In this document: positions 53,413 to 62,641 of the stretch, one piece after another
Layout: the number at the start of each line of letters is the position of its first letter
Position numbering within the stretch: the first letter of the stretch is position 1
Source: Cyclobacteriaceae bacterium
GTDB taxonomy: Bacteria > Bacteroidota > Bacteroidia > Cytophagales > Cyclobacteriaceae
Reading direction: 5' to 3'
Length of the DNA: 64,000 bases
Assembly: GCA_022841475.1 (NCBI GenBank)
Contig: JALHRJ010000020.1
Span: 16,929 to 80,928, forward strand
Position numbers and translations under genes: made by a program
Notes under the pieces: model-generated
Told to the model about the DNA's origin: nothing
Seen by the model: only the letters and a program-made list of their open reading frames with translations
Databases searched by the model: none

Positions 53413-53586
53413 AGAAGTAATTTAGTCAAACCTGGTAAACTTTTTAATATGGATAAAACTAATTTGCACTTTTCCTCCCACTTTGTTGAACATTGAAAGT
53501 ATACTTAGGATAGTTCCTTTTTCACATTGCCATTCTTCAAATTGGAGGATTAAGCCTATATTTAGTTTTTAATTATTAGACGGAAT

Positions 53587-54405
53587 ATGGAAACACCAAT
53601 GGCGTATGAATTGAAAGATAAACCATTTGGATATTATTCGCTGAAGGGTTATAGAAAGCAGTTCTTAACTATAGCACAAGGCCTATCTACGAGCTACATG
53701 AGTCAACGCTTGGGGTTTACACTTCGAAAATTAGTACTTCTCAATACCCTTAAAGTGATTGATGGTGAAACATTTGGAATTAAAGCACGATTTTATCCTT
53801 TGGATAATCTGGCAGACCGATTATTTCTTTTCTTACCAAAAATATTTGAGACCGAAGAATTCATTTTTTTAAAGAAGCACTTGGCTCCTGATTCTATTTT
53901 TATCGATGTAGGAGCCAATTCTGGTTTTTATAGTCTTATAGCTTCCCAAATTATTTCGGACCAAGGTAAGATTATTGCATTTGAACCTAATCCAATTATG
54001 ATTGATCGATTCAGATTAAATATTTCTCTTAATCAGAAAGAAGATATTATCGAAGTTATGCCTATTGGACTAGCCGATAGAGAAACCGAATTTGAACTGG
54101 CTATGGATTTTAAAAATCTTGGGGGCTCAACAATTATTGCAACTAATCGGAAACATAAGGTAAAAATAAAATGTGTACCGTTGTTTCAGGCTTTACAATC
54201 AAAAGTAAGTCGAATAGATTTCTTAAAAATCGATATTGAAGGGGCAGACGTAATGGTTATGAAAGCGTTTTTTGATTCAGCTCCAAAGTCTTTATTCCCT
54301 AAGTTTATTATTATAGAAACGGATGATGGCCTGGATATGGAATCACTTGGCTATCGGGCAATTGCTCATACGCCAGCTCATAATACAATATTTCAATTGA
54401 CTTAA
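53587..54405 (+). CDS. FkbM family methyltransferase
   Basis: A 272-residue SAM-dependent enzyme. Motif I is IFIDVGANSGFYSLIAS near residue 112. IIAFEPNPIMIDRFRLN, GGSTI and DFLKIDIEGADVMVMKAF are the signature blocks of FkbM proteins, which methylate sugars or polyketide parts. The first 90 residues form an N-terminal extension. Convergent with the next gene, with which it shares 4 bp. No glycan cluster is adjacent. Confidence 0.9.
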   Translation: METPMAYELKDKPFGYYSLKGYRKQFLTIAQGLSTSYMSQRLGFTLRKLVLLNTLKVIDGETFGIKARFYPLDNLADRLFLFLPKIFETEEFIFLKKHLAPDSIFIDVGANSGFYSLIASQIISDQGKIIAFEPNPIMIDRFRLNISLNQKEDIIEVMPIGLADRETEFELAMDFKNLGGSTIIATNRKHKVKIKCVPLFQALQSKVSRIDFLKIDIEGADVMVMKAFFDSAPKSLFPKFIIIETDDGLDMESLGYRAIAHTPAHNTIFQLT

Positions 54406-54680
54406 GGTTCAGGATTTTTAGTCTGGTCCTTATTTTGTCCCCGCCTTTGGATAATACCTACCATGGCTACCATCGCAATTATTAACCAGACTGTGTTAAT
54501 AAAGGTAAATGGGTAGGCCTCTTTGTAAATGCTATTGATAATCAAGAAAGTTGCTCCTGTCAGGTTGAGCAACTGAAACATTAACGAATCGGACTTGATT
54601 TTCTGGTAACTATTCAATCCGTACGCTGCGATAACTGCAACGGAGCCCACCCAACCTAAGATTTCTATAAGTAAGTTCAT
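54402..54680 (-). CDS. CBU_0592-like small membrane protein
   Basis: A 92-residue protein with three hydrophobic segments (about 4-22, 33-52 and 57-76). The pattern EILGWVGSVAVIAAYGLNSYQKI followed by FQLLNLTGATFLIINSIYKE is characteristic of the CBU_0592 family. The C-terminus is charged and cytoplasmic. Function unknown. It lies 5 bp after the SMP-30 lipoprotein gene on the same strand and is probably cotranscribed with it. Confidence 0.82.
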   Translation of the reverse strand: MNLLIEILGWVGSVAVIAAYGLNSYQKIKSDSLMFQLLNLTGATFLIINSIYKEAYPFTFINTVWLIIAMVAMVGIIQRRGQNKDQTKNPEP

Positions 54681-54685
54681 GCTGA

Positions 54686-55672
54686 TCAGTCTCTCATTTT
54701 AATCCGCAACAAATACATATCTGCAGTAATGTACAGTGTTTTTTCATCGGGTGATAACGCGCAGTTTGCGGCTGACGCTGGTATCCTCAACCTTCCCAAT
54801 ACTTTTCCACTTGAATCAAAAATCCAGATTCCACCAGGGCCTGAAGCAAAAATATTTCCATTACTGTCTGCTTTGAGTCCATCCGGCAAACCGTTGTCTG
54901 TTTTTAGATGAGGAGTGGCATCATAAAAAATTCTTGCATGGGTAAGTGAATCATTTTCACTGATTTCAAATTCGTACCAGATGGCTTTGGCAGGATCAGA
55001 GTTCGCTACAATAAGTCTTTTCTCCCCCGGCATTAATATAATTCCATTGGGTCTGGTGACAGAATCAACCAACAGCGCTACAACCCCTGAAGGAGTTACT
55101 TTATAAACCCCGTTGTGGGGTTGCTCTTTATCCGGATCATCATCGGATTGTTTCGGCAATCCATAGGGTGGGTCCGTGAAGAATAAATCTCCGTTGCTTC
55201 GGTACACAGCATCGTTTGGACTACTGAAGCGCTTTCCGTTATAGGTATTGGCAAGTGTAATAAATTCGGGTTTGGGATTAGCGAGGGAAGCATTCATTTT
55301 AGCCATTTGTCTATTGCCGTGCTGACAAAGAATCAAAGAGTCATTATGAATGATGAGTCCGTTGGAACCAGGCTCTCGACTTGCGGTTGATTCTCCTGTA
55401 AAGCCCGAGGGCGTCAGGTAAACTTCTGTTCCACTTTTTTCAGTCCACTTATGAATTGTATTTTTTGGGACATCAGAAAATAAGAGCATATTTTCTTTAG
55501 CCACCCACACTGGTCCTTCACTCCAATCGAAGCCTTCGGCCAGTATTTCTATTGAAGCTGTGGATGAAACAAGATTATCGATTGCAGGATCCAGGCGTTC
55601 AATGCTGCCTACAGTTTTTACTTTCGTACTGCAGGCACTTAATAAAAGTGTGACTAATAAAAAGGTTCTCAT
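54686..55672 (-). CDS. SMP-30/gluconolactonase-like lipoprotein
   Basis: A 328-residue beta-propeller hydrolase with lipobox LLLSACS. Metal-site context is visible: AEGFDWSEGPVWVAKENMLL (glutamate), SSPNDAVYRSNGDLFFTDPP (asparagine), RPNGIILMPGEKRL and LPDGLKADSNGNIF (asparagine/aspartate region). The likely activity is a lactonase on sugar lactones, attached to the membrane. Lies between a membrane protein gene upstream and the CBU_0592-like gene downstream. Confidence 0.88.
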   Translation of the reverse strand: MRTFLLVTLLLSACSTKVKTVGSIERLDPAIDNLVSSTASIEILAEGFDWSEGPVWVAKENMLLFSDVPKNTIHKWTEKSGTEVYLTPSGFTGESTASREPGSNGLIIHNDSLILCQHGNRQMAKMNASLANPKPEFITLANTYNGKRFSSPNDAVYRSNGDLFFTDPPYGLPKQSDDDPDKEQPHNGVYKVTPSGVVALLVDSVTRPNGIILMPGEKRLIVANSDPAKAIWYEFEISENDSLTHARIFYDATPHLKTDNGLPDGLKADSNGNIFASGPGGIWIFDSSGKVLGRLRIPASAANCALSPDEKTLYITADMYLLRIKMRD

Positions 55673-55712
55673 CGGTTTCGGTTTTCCGATGGAAGGTATA
55701 AAAAAGAATCGA

Positions 55713-56429
55713 TTATGGTTTCATCAATAATTTACGAAGGGACATAAAGTGAAGTATGTAGGCCAATGGAACCAGAAATGTTGGGAGAAGAATAAATGGA
55801 AAGTAGGTTACAATGGTATTGGCAGGTTCATTTTCAAAATACCTGAATGGGGTGGGCATGGAAAGCAGGGCCACCGATACGATGTTGATCAGTAGCCCCA
55901 AGCCCATAATATTCCAGGCTATCATCCAGCCTTTGGAGTTAAGGAAAAACCGGGCAGCCAATAAAGCAGTTAATCCAGTAAGTATATCCCAGTTTCTTCC
56001 CTCGAAAGTCATTTGTTCGGGTAATAGACTTTGAATAAATAATAGCCAGAGAAGTATCTCTACGAATACTCGAAAAAACTGAAGCCGGGTAAGCTCTTTT
56101 AGTGAAAGATATCTTAAGACAGTTTTTACTCCGCCTGAAAAAAGTAATAGTAAAGTGGTCGTCAACGGGATCAGCAACAACGGCATGACATTGAAAGGAA
56201 AGTTGTTAAAGTTACGTGTGAAGCCTGACAAAGAAGCAGCACTTACCATTCCAGCCCAGATAAATAACACTAGTAGAATCCGATACGTTATTTTTTTCTT
56301 GCGCTCGGTTGTCCAGGGGGCCTGCTCAATGGCCGACTTTAGGAGTCGAAAAAACAGACCAAAGAAGATAACGGTAAGCAAGATAAATCCAACGGCAGTG
56401 AAAATGTAAAGAGGGGTCATGGTTAACAA
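55713..56429 (-). CDS. Integral membrane protein, hypothetical
   Basis: A 238-residue protein with about seven hydrophobic segments and few charged loops. No family or motif recognised. It stands 40 bp upstream of the SMP-30 gene on the same strand and may be in the same operon. The frame is supported by its length and consistent membrane pattern. Confidence 0.65.
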   Translation of the reverse strand: MLTMTPLYIFTAVGFILLTVIFFGLFFRLLKSAIEQAPWTTERKKKITYRILLVLFIWAGMVSAASLSGFTRNFNNFPFNVMPLLLIPLTTTLLLLFSGGVKTVLRYLSLKELTRLQFFRVFVEILLWLLFIQSLLPEQMTFEGRNWDILTGLTALLAARFFLNSKGWMIAWNIMGLGLLINIVSVALLSMPTPFRYFENEPANTIVTYFPFILLPTFLVPLAYILHFMSLRKLLMKP

Positions 56430-56567
56430 ATGAGGATGTTTACGAATCTCGTGTAATCCTGCATTACGTTATGTTTATTTATCATGTTTCAGAAATTGAC
56501 GTTTAAATGTGATTCGAATTCAAAATCATTTTGAATATGCCTATTTTGCCGGATAATTTATGAAAGA

Positions 56568-58292
56568 ATGAGTACTTCCCTGGAAATTCCGAAACGCCCT
56601 AAACGTGGTTTTTTACCCGAACAATATACAATCACCACGTGGGAAAATTTAAAGCCCTATTTTGATAATTTACTGGCCCGTTCATTAACCAATGTGGATG
56701 AATTAAGGAACTGGCTGCGCGACCGCAGCGAACTGGAATCCTTAATGAGCGAAGACTTAGGGTGGCGCTACATTCGCATGACCTGTTATACTGATAACGA
56801 GGAACACAGTAAAAGCTACAAAGACTTTATTGAAAATCTTCAGCCACAAATGGCTCCGTATTCTGACCTGCTGAATAAAAAACTTGCCGACTCACCTTTC
56901 TTATCTTCTTTGGAACAAGAACCCGGATTTAAAATTCTAATTCGTAACCTAAAAAAAGACATAGAACTTTTTAGGGAGGAGAATATTCCCGTGTTCACCG
57001 AGATCAACACAGAAACACAGAAGTACGCTCAGCTTTCCGGTGCTATGATGGTGGAGATCAACGGTCAGGAGATGACGTTGCAACAAGCTGGCGTGATCTT
57101 ACAATCAACCGATCGTGCAAAGCGGGAAGAAGCCTACCATAAAATTGCCACGAGGCGCCTGGCAGATAAAGAAACGTTGGATCAATTATTTACAAAGCTT
57201 ATTGCGTTGCGCCATCGCGCGGCTACCAACGCGGGTCAGGCAAACTTTCGTGATTATATGTTCAAATCGTATGGTCGCTTCGACTATACCCCTCAGGACT
57301 GTTTTAACTTTCATGAAGCGATAGCTGCGGAAGTAGTTCCCATCCTCAATGAGTTAAATAAAGAGCGCAAAGAAAAATTAATGGTTGATACGTTGCGTCC
57401 CTGGGATAAAGCCGTAGATCCGGAAGGTCGTGAGCCGTTGAAGGCGTTTGAAAATGGGAGAGATCTCACCGCGAAATCCATTGAATGCTTCAGCCGATTG
57501 GATCCTTTTCTGGGTCAATGCTTGTCTATCATGAATGAGATGGGTCACCTCGATCTTGAATCCCGCAAAGGAAAAGCACCCGGTGGTTATAACTATCCGC
57601 TGGCAGAAATTGGGGTGCCTTTTATTTTTATGAATGCAACTTCCACCATGCGCGATATGACTACTATTATGCATGAAGGTGGCCATGCAGTTCATAATTT
57701 TTTAACCAAAGACCTCGCGTTGGGTGATTTTAAATCACCACCCATGGAAGTTGCTGAGTTGGCATCCATGTCAATGGAATTGATTTCGATGGATCAGTGG
57801 CAAATTTTCTTTTCGAATGAGGAAGATCTCAAGCGGGCAAAGCGCGAACAACTGGAAGACATTATTGAAACGTTGCCGTGGGTGGCTACCATTGACCAGT
57901 TTCAACATGGCTTGTATGAAAATCCAACTCATACTTCAGCAGAAAGAATTCAGCAATGGAATAAAGTATTTGCCAGGTTTAGTGATACCATAACGGACTG
58001 GAGTGGTTTGGAAGAAAACCGGGATTACTTGTGGCAACGCCAACTTCACTTGTATGAAGTACCCTTCTATTATATTGAATATGGTATGGCGCAATTAGGA
58101 GCAATCGCGTTGTGGCGTAATTATAAGCGCGACAAAAAGAAGGGACTGCAGGGTTATATGAATGCGCTTAAACTAGGCAACCTGACTACGATACCAGAAA
58201 TTTATAAAGCAGCTGATATTAAGTTTGATTTCAGCAGACCCTATATAAAGGAGTTAATGGATTTTGTTAGAGAGGAGTTTAGTAAAATTTAA
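56568..58292 (+). CDS. M3 family oligoendopeptidase
   Basis: A 574-residue cytoplasmic zinc metallopeptidase of the PepF/M3 type. The active site is HEGGH (about residues 369-373), with the third ligand region MEVAELASMSMELI about 25 residues later. It has no signal peptide. It degrades short peptides. The start at ATG 56568 fits the usual N-terminus of this group (RPKRGFLPEQYTITTWENLK). Convergent with marR, overlapping it by 4 bp. Confidence 0.94.
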   Translation: MSTSLEIPKRPKRGFLPEQYTITTWENLKPYFDNLLARSLTNVDELRNWLRDRSELESLMSEDLGWRYIRMTCYTDNEEHSKSYKDFIENLQPQMAPYSDLLNKKLADSPFLSSLEQEPGFKILIRNLKKDIELFREENIPVFTEINTETQKYAQLSGAMMVEINGQEMTLQQAGVILQSTDRAKREEAYHKIATRRLADKETLDQLFTKLIALRHRAATNAGQANFRDYMFKSYGRFDYTPQDCFNFHEAIAAEVVPILNELNKERKEKLMVDTLRPWDKAVDPEGREPLKAFENGRDLTAKSIECFSRLDPFLGQCLSIMNEMGHLDLESRKGKAPGGYNYPLAEIGVPFIFMNATSTMRDMTTIMHEGGHAVHNFLTKDLALGDFKSPPMEVAELASMSMELISMDQWQIFFSNEEDLKRAKREQLEDIIETLPWVATIDQFQHGLYENPTHTSAERIQQWNKVFARFSDTITDWSGLEENRDYLWQRQLHLYEVPFYYIEYGMAQLGAIALWRNYKRDKKKGLQGYMNALKLGNLTTIPEIYKAADIKFDFSRPYIKELMDFVREEFSKI

Positions 58293-58738
58293 CCCCGGCA
58301 CTTATCGAGCAGAGAACTCAGTAAGGTGGCTTCTTCTTTGGAAAGAGAAATCAGTTGTTTATCCATGCTGTTGATGTCTTGATCTAATTTTTGTAGCAGC
58401 TCCAAACCAGCATTCGTTATAATCACATTAGAAGCACGCTTATCCTCGGGGCATTGACTTTTTGAAACAAGTTTTTTTCCAATCATTCGGTCGAGCAAGC
58501 GCGAGACATCCGAATTTTTATCGAGCATTCTGCTTTTAATCTCGGCACCCGAAATACTTCCGGGATGTTGCCCTCTTAAAATTCGAAGGATGTTGTATTG
58601 TTGATTGGTGATTCCGTAAGGCTCAAAAAGTTCTCGTTGTTTATTCTGAATCCAATTGGCAGTGAATAATAAGTTTAGGACCGCTTTCTGGTGTGGACTT
58701 TTGAATTTTGATTGTTTTATTTCTCCATCTATTTTCAT
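58289..58738 (-). CDS. MarR family transcriptional regulator
   Basis: About 149 residues with the winged helix-turn-helix: PYGITNQQYNILRILRG, GSISGAEIKSRMLDKNSDVSRLLDRM and the wing KRASNVIITNAGLELL. The start is taken at ATG 58738. The longer frame beginning at 58759 (TTG) would run into the right-hand end of a MITE-like repeat and is rejected. The repeat fills the gap to the YceI gene, so it may carry or disturb this gene's promoter. Confidence 0.9.
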   Translation of the reverse strand: MKIDGEIKQSKFKSPHQKAVLNLLFTANWIQNKQRELFEPYGITNQQYNILRILRGQHPGSISGAEIKSRMLDKNSDVSRLLDRMIGKKLVSKSQCPEDKRASNVIITNAGLELLQKLDQDINSMDKQLISLSKEEATLLSSLLDKCRG

Positions 58739-58748
58739 AAAATGAATA

Positions 58749-58875
58749 AGCTGTCTCAAAAGTCAATTTAAAATTGAATGTCATTCCGGCCTTTGAGCCG
58801 GAATCTCATTCAAACCTCACAAATCTAAGATCGCGGGTCAATGCCCGCGATGACAGGATGACTTTTGAGACAGCT
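58749..58875. mobile_element. MITE-like repeat, copy 2 (127 bp)
   Basis: Perfect 17-bp inverted ends AGCTGTCTCAAAAGTCA / TGACTTTTGAGACAGCT. The interior has CCGGCCTTTGAGCCGG and GCGGGTCAATGCCCGC small hairpins. It is homologous over its length to 8175-8307. It fills the gap between the YceI and marR genes. No coding capacity. Confidence 0.75.
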
Positions 58876-58885
58876 ACTTTATGGA

Positions 58886-59461
58886 CTAAGCTTGCTTGTC
58901 AAGTTCGATTTTACAAGATATGGTTACTTCATCACTCACTACAGCTCCTCCGTCTTGAAGTTTGTTAGCCCATTTAACTCCATAATCCTGACGGTTAATA
59001 ACACCGGTTAATTTGAAACCAGCTTTAATGCCGCGGCCGGTATTTACCTGACCACCGTAGGTCACATCAAACGTTACATCTTTTGTAACCTCCTTCATGG
59101 TAAATTTACCTTTCAGTACATACTTACCGCCTTCCTTTACCAAGGTACCTTTGAATTTGATATCAGCAAATTTCTCAGCATCAAAAAAATCGGCCGACTT
59201 AAGGTGACCATCACGTCTTTCGTTGTCAGTGTCGATGGAAGCTACTTTCGCAGAGAATTCTACTTCTGCACCGTTGAAATCTTCGGCCTTGCTAACCACA
59301 GAGGCATCGAAATCATTAAATTTTCCTTCTGCATCAGAAACAAGCATGTGAACTACGCTAAAGCCCACTTTGGAGTGGCTTTTGTCAATTTTCCAGGTTG
59401 TTTGCGCTGTTGCAAATCCGGCAACCAATAAAAAGGCTGCCATTAAGTTGATTTTTTTCAT
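58886..59461 (-). CDS. YceI family periplasmic protein
   Basis: A 191-residue lipocalin-like protein with signal peptide (KINLMAAFLLVAGFATAQ). Family blocks: TTWKIDKSHSKVGFSVVHML, FNDFDASV, RDGHLKSADFFDAEKFADIKF, LTMKEVTKDVTFD and INRQDYGVKW. YceI proteins bind polyisoprenoid lipids; the physiological role is uncertain. Lies upstream of marR on the same strand, with a MITE-like repeat between. Confidence 0.94.
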   Translation of the reverse strand: MKKINLMAAFLLVAGFATAQTTWKIDKSHSKVGFSVVHMLVSDAEGKFNDFDASVVSKAEDFNGAEVEFSAKVASIDTDNERRDGHLKSADFFDAEKFADIKFKGTLVKEGGKYVLKGKFTMKEVTKDVTFDVTYGGQVNTGRGIKAGFKLTGVINRQDYGVKWANKLQDGGAVVSDEVTISCKIELDKQA

Positions 59462-59604
59462 AGTTTAATTTTAGTTTTTGTTTGCTGTGCAAGTATAACA
59501 CCAGTTTTTAAAATAGATGTTTAAACATGTATTTTTCTTTTGTTAAAGACTTGTTAATCAGGGGGTAAAAATTTATAAATAACTGAACCCTTAGTCAGGC
59601 AACC

Positions 59605-61857
59605 TTATAAATTAAGCCAATACGTGAGTTTTATAACCAACGCGCGGCTTTTCGGTTGGCCGATATAAAACACATTTCCATTTTCAAACGATTCAGCAAA
59701 ATAGTTGTCGGTGTAAACGATGAACAAGTCTGAAACAGGTCTAAAACGCCACTGAAACCGACTATTGATGTTCAGGTTATTGATCTGGCTATTGTATTGT
59801 ACAAACGTAGTCCAGAATACTTTTCGGGAAAATGTAAAGTCGATTCTTGGACCAATGAGTAGTAAATCGGAACTGTTATAAGGCTCAGGAAGGCGGATAC
59901 CATCATAACTGAAGTTCAAAGATGCAGAGCCCCAGGGTTGATAGCGGTAGGTTATAATTCCCGTAAAGTTTGCCCGATTACCATTAAAATACCCACCGGC
60001 ACGTGTACCAATATTAAAGAAAAACCGCTTTCGTGCATCTGACGTGTAACTGCCCACGAATACATAATTCCTATATGAGGTATTAGCTGCTAATTGAGGG
60101 CCTTCCGTGCCGCTTGGATCAAAGGGATCAAATAAGTAGGTGTACTCTTCGCGCAAACGTAAAGACCAAAGCGCGGTGCTCTTAAACCGCATGCGATATA
60201 AAAAATTATAATCCCAATCTAAAAGACCATAGGTTTCATTACTAACAATGTCGAAGTCTACACCCGGTCCATGACTTTGAATTTTTCCATGGGCTGGATA
60301 AAAGTTATACCAGGTGGTAGAAGCGAGTTGTTGTATATCTTGCCTTCTTACAAATCCAACTTCGGGATTGTAGTTAGCGCCTACAACCCGTGTCAACACA
60401 TTCACATTCCATTTCAAGGTACTATAGTTGATAAATCCACCATAGGCAAACGCGGAATCTTTCTTACCCTCATCAAAGGAATGATGATAAAATGCTTTTC
60501 CGGTCCACCGGTTGTCTTTGGATGCGAGGTTAAAATCCAGGCCGGCAGCGCGTGAGTAATTCATGGGGTTGTTGGTGAATTCGCCACCTATGGAATCCTG
60601 AAAGGCTTGTTTGTTGATCAGGATCATACCAATATTGGAACGGGCAAATACCTTTTGCTGAATGGTTGCTACCATGTAGTTGGTAGAAGGAAGATTAATT
60701 TTTTCATCCTCGCCAGCTTGCATAGTTAATATGCCAATGCGGGTATTGTTGTTTATTTTGCCGCTAAGGCGTCCACCTGCATATATTATATTTTGAATAT
60801 TCTGTCCAGTCGATGAGTCGCGGGCAACGCCAATCCTTCGGGAGAAGAAAGGCCGGGTACCTTCCAGTCCGAATGTGGCAAACAAATCGACATTTTCCAG
60901 AAAGAATTGCCTTCGTTCCGGAAAAAAAATCTCAAAGCGATCGAGGTTAGTCACCTGCTCATCAACTTCTACTTGCGAAAAATCCGGGTTGACGGTTAAG
61001 TCCAGATTCAAGGCTGGTCCGATGCCAATTTTTGCATCGCCACCGGTTTGCAGTTTTGTAGTGGTGGCACTGCCATCTTCAAAATTACGTTGAGAGTTGC
61101 CAGCTACGTACGGGATCACGGAAACATTGCCACCGGGTTTTTCAAGAGGTTTGTCCCAAATTAATTCTTTGTTAAAAGCAAGATTAACAATATCGAAGTT
61201 TCGTGGAATCGGTGACCACGTTGACCGCTCAGCATATTGACTGTCGATGCGGTAGAAGTTTATATTCCAACTTGAAAGATTTTCTTTGAAGCGAAGGGTC
61301 TTAAAGGGAATTGCCATCTCGGCAATCCAATGATCATCATAAATCTTGACTTCTGAATACCACTTATTGTCCCAGTTCAGCGTAAAATCGGATGAGCCTG
61401 TACCCCCTCCGTTTGAGATCAGACCTTCGCGCTGTACACCAAATGGATTTACCCCAAAAACAAATCCGTTTGTCCGATCCTGAAAAGTATCAAATACTAT
61501 AGACACGCCATCGTTTGCCTCGCCCCGGAAGTCTCTCCGTAAAGATGGGGTAACATAGTTATTGCGTGGCCCGAGGTTATACATTTTTGCCGCTACATAG
61601 ATAAACTGCTCATCGTAGGTAACCCGGATTTCGGTTTGCGCATTTGCATACGATGAATCGTATGGAAAGTATTGTTTAAACTGGGAGGCTATCTCTGCAG
61701 CCTGCCAATCGGGCTCGAGGATTTGAGCATCCAGCACAATGGGTGCGGTTGCTTTCCGGATCGTCAAAGAAGGTTGACTAAAGCCTAAGAAACTTGTGAG
61801 TAACAACAAGCTTGTGAACAAGCGCAAAAACACAATAGGCTTAATTTTACAATTCAA
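59605..61857 (-). CDS. CBM9-like / DUF5916 outer-membrane protein (paralogue)
   Basis: A 750-residue homologue of the protein at 43916: CBM9-like N-terminal domain (VLDAQILEPDWQAAE, FIYVAAKMY), LTVNPDFSQVEVDEQVTNL, FPERRQFFLEN, FFSRRIGVARDSS and the end SRALVIKLTYWLNL. The N-terminus lacks an ATG: the frame opens with TTG at 61857, while GTG at 61833 would give a compact signal peptide (FLRLFTSLLLLTSFLGFSQ). A TATACTTG word overlaps the TTG. Confidence 0.88.
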   Translation of the reverse strand: MNCKIKPIVFLRLFTSLLLLTSFLGFSQPSLTIRKATAPIVLDAQILEPDWQAAEIASQFKQYFPYDSSYANAQTEIRVTYDEQFIYVAAKMYNLGPRNNYVTPSLRRDFRGEANDGVSIVFDTFQDRTNGFVFGVNPFGVQREGLISNGGGTGSSDFTLNWDNKWYSEVKIYDDHWIAEMAIPFKTLRFKENLSSWNINFYRIDSQYAERSTWSPIPRNFDIVNLAFNKELIWDKPLEKPGGNVSVIPYVAGNSQRNFEDGSATTTKLQTGGDAKIGIGPALNLDLTVNPDFSQVEVDEQVTNLDRFEIFFPERRQFFLENVDLFATFGLEGTRPFFSRRIGVARDSSTGQNIQNIIYAGGRLSGKINNNTRIGILTMQAGEDEKINLPSTNYMVATIQQKVFARSNIGMILINKQAFQDSIGGEFTNNPMNYSRAAGLDFNLASKDNRWTGKAFYHHSFDEGKKDSAFAYGGFINYSTLKWNVNVLTRVVGANYNPEVGFVRRQDIQQLASTTWYNFYPAHGKIQSHGPGVDFDIVSNETYGLLDWDYNFLYRMRFKSTALWSLRLREEYTYLFDPFDPSGTEGPQLAANTSYRNYVFVGSYTSDARKRFFFNIGTRAGGYFNGNRANFTGIITYRYQPWGSASLNFSYDGIRLPEPYNSSDLLLIGPRIDFTFSRKVFWTTFVQYNSQINNLNINSRFQWRFRPVSDLFIVYTDNYFAESFENGNVFYIGQPKSRALVIKLTYWLNL

Positions 61858-61923
61858 GTATAACCAGGATTGGTTAATGAGGTATGTACAATTTTGACAG
61901 GAGGAAGAATTGATTTTTCAGCG

Positions 61924-62634
61924 CTATAATTTTAAATAAAAATCTTTGGTTAACGCCCGATAGCCTTCCGACCACTCCTGATCATTTTCATAAAGGATCA
62001 ATTCCTGTATTTTTATGGGGGCCGCCTCCAATTTAAATTCCATCAAGATCCGTTCGGGTGGTTTTGAAATCCGGGATCGGAAAATGCATTCGCGTGTACA
62101 ATACCAGTTGTTATTCTCGGCCAGGGTTTTCAACCGATTTGCTTCTGCTTCCGGAAGCACAACATTCAATCTTCCTGTGGTTTTTAACAATCGTTTACTA
62201 TGGGTAAGAAGCTCACTATGTGTGAGTGTTTCTGTATGCCTGGCAACGATTCGTCCCGAGGACGGAGGCTTGTAACTGTTACTAAAAAAGGGTGGATTGC
62301 TGATAATTAAATCATAGGGTTGGCTATTAAACTCCTGAAGAGGTCTGTGAGTTATGGAAATTTTTTTCGGCCAGGGAGATTGACTAGTGTTTTCGCGAGC
62401 CTGCTCACAAGCATCCTGTGAAATATCGATGGCATCAATTTGAGCCTCAGAATTTGATCGCTGGGCAAGCATGAGTGCTATTACTCCCGAGCCTGTGCCA
62501 ACATCCAAAATTCTGGTTGCCTGGGTAACATCAGCCCACGCACCCAATAAAACACCATCGGTGCCAACCTTCATAGTCGATCGATCGTGATGTACAGAGA
62601 ATTGCTTAAAATCAAATTTATGAGCTACGCGCAT
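61924..62634 (-). CDS. tRNA1(Val) adenine-N6 methyltransferase-like
   Basis: A 236-residue SAM methyltransferase. The opening FKQFSVHHDRSTMKVGTDGVLLGAWADV and ILDVGTGSGVIALMLAQR (motif I), and the catalytic NPPFF in LIISNPPFFSNSYKPP near residue 115, are typical of TrmN6/YfiC. It modifies A37 of tRNA-Val. Its start lies 7 bp after the AlkB-like stop. The gene name is left open because the substrate is not proven. Confidence 0.88.
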   Translation of the reverse strand: MRVAHKFDFKQFSVHHDRSTMKVGTDGVLLGAWADVTQATRILDVGTGSGVIALMLAQRSNSEAQIDAIDISQDACEQARENTSQSPWPKKISITHRPLQEFNSQPYDLIISNPPFFSNSYKPPSSGRIVARHTETLTHSELLTHSKRLLKTTGRLNVVLPEAEANRLKTLAENNNWYCTRECIFRSRISKPPERILMEFKLEAAPIKIQELILYENDQEWSEGYRALTKDFYLKL

Positions 62635-62641
62635 AACAGGA

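Noticed and set aside
58739..58759. Longer N-terminus for the MarR protein from TTG 58759
   Set aside because: These codons would lie across the end of the MITE-like repeat; ATG 58738 gives a normal MarR length.
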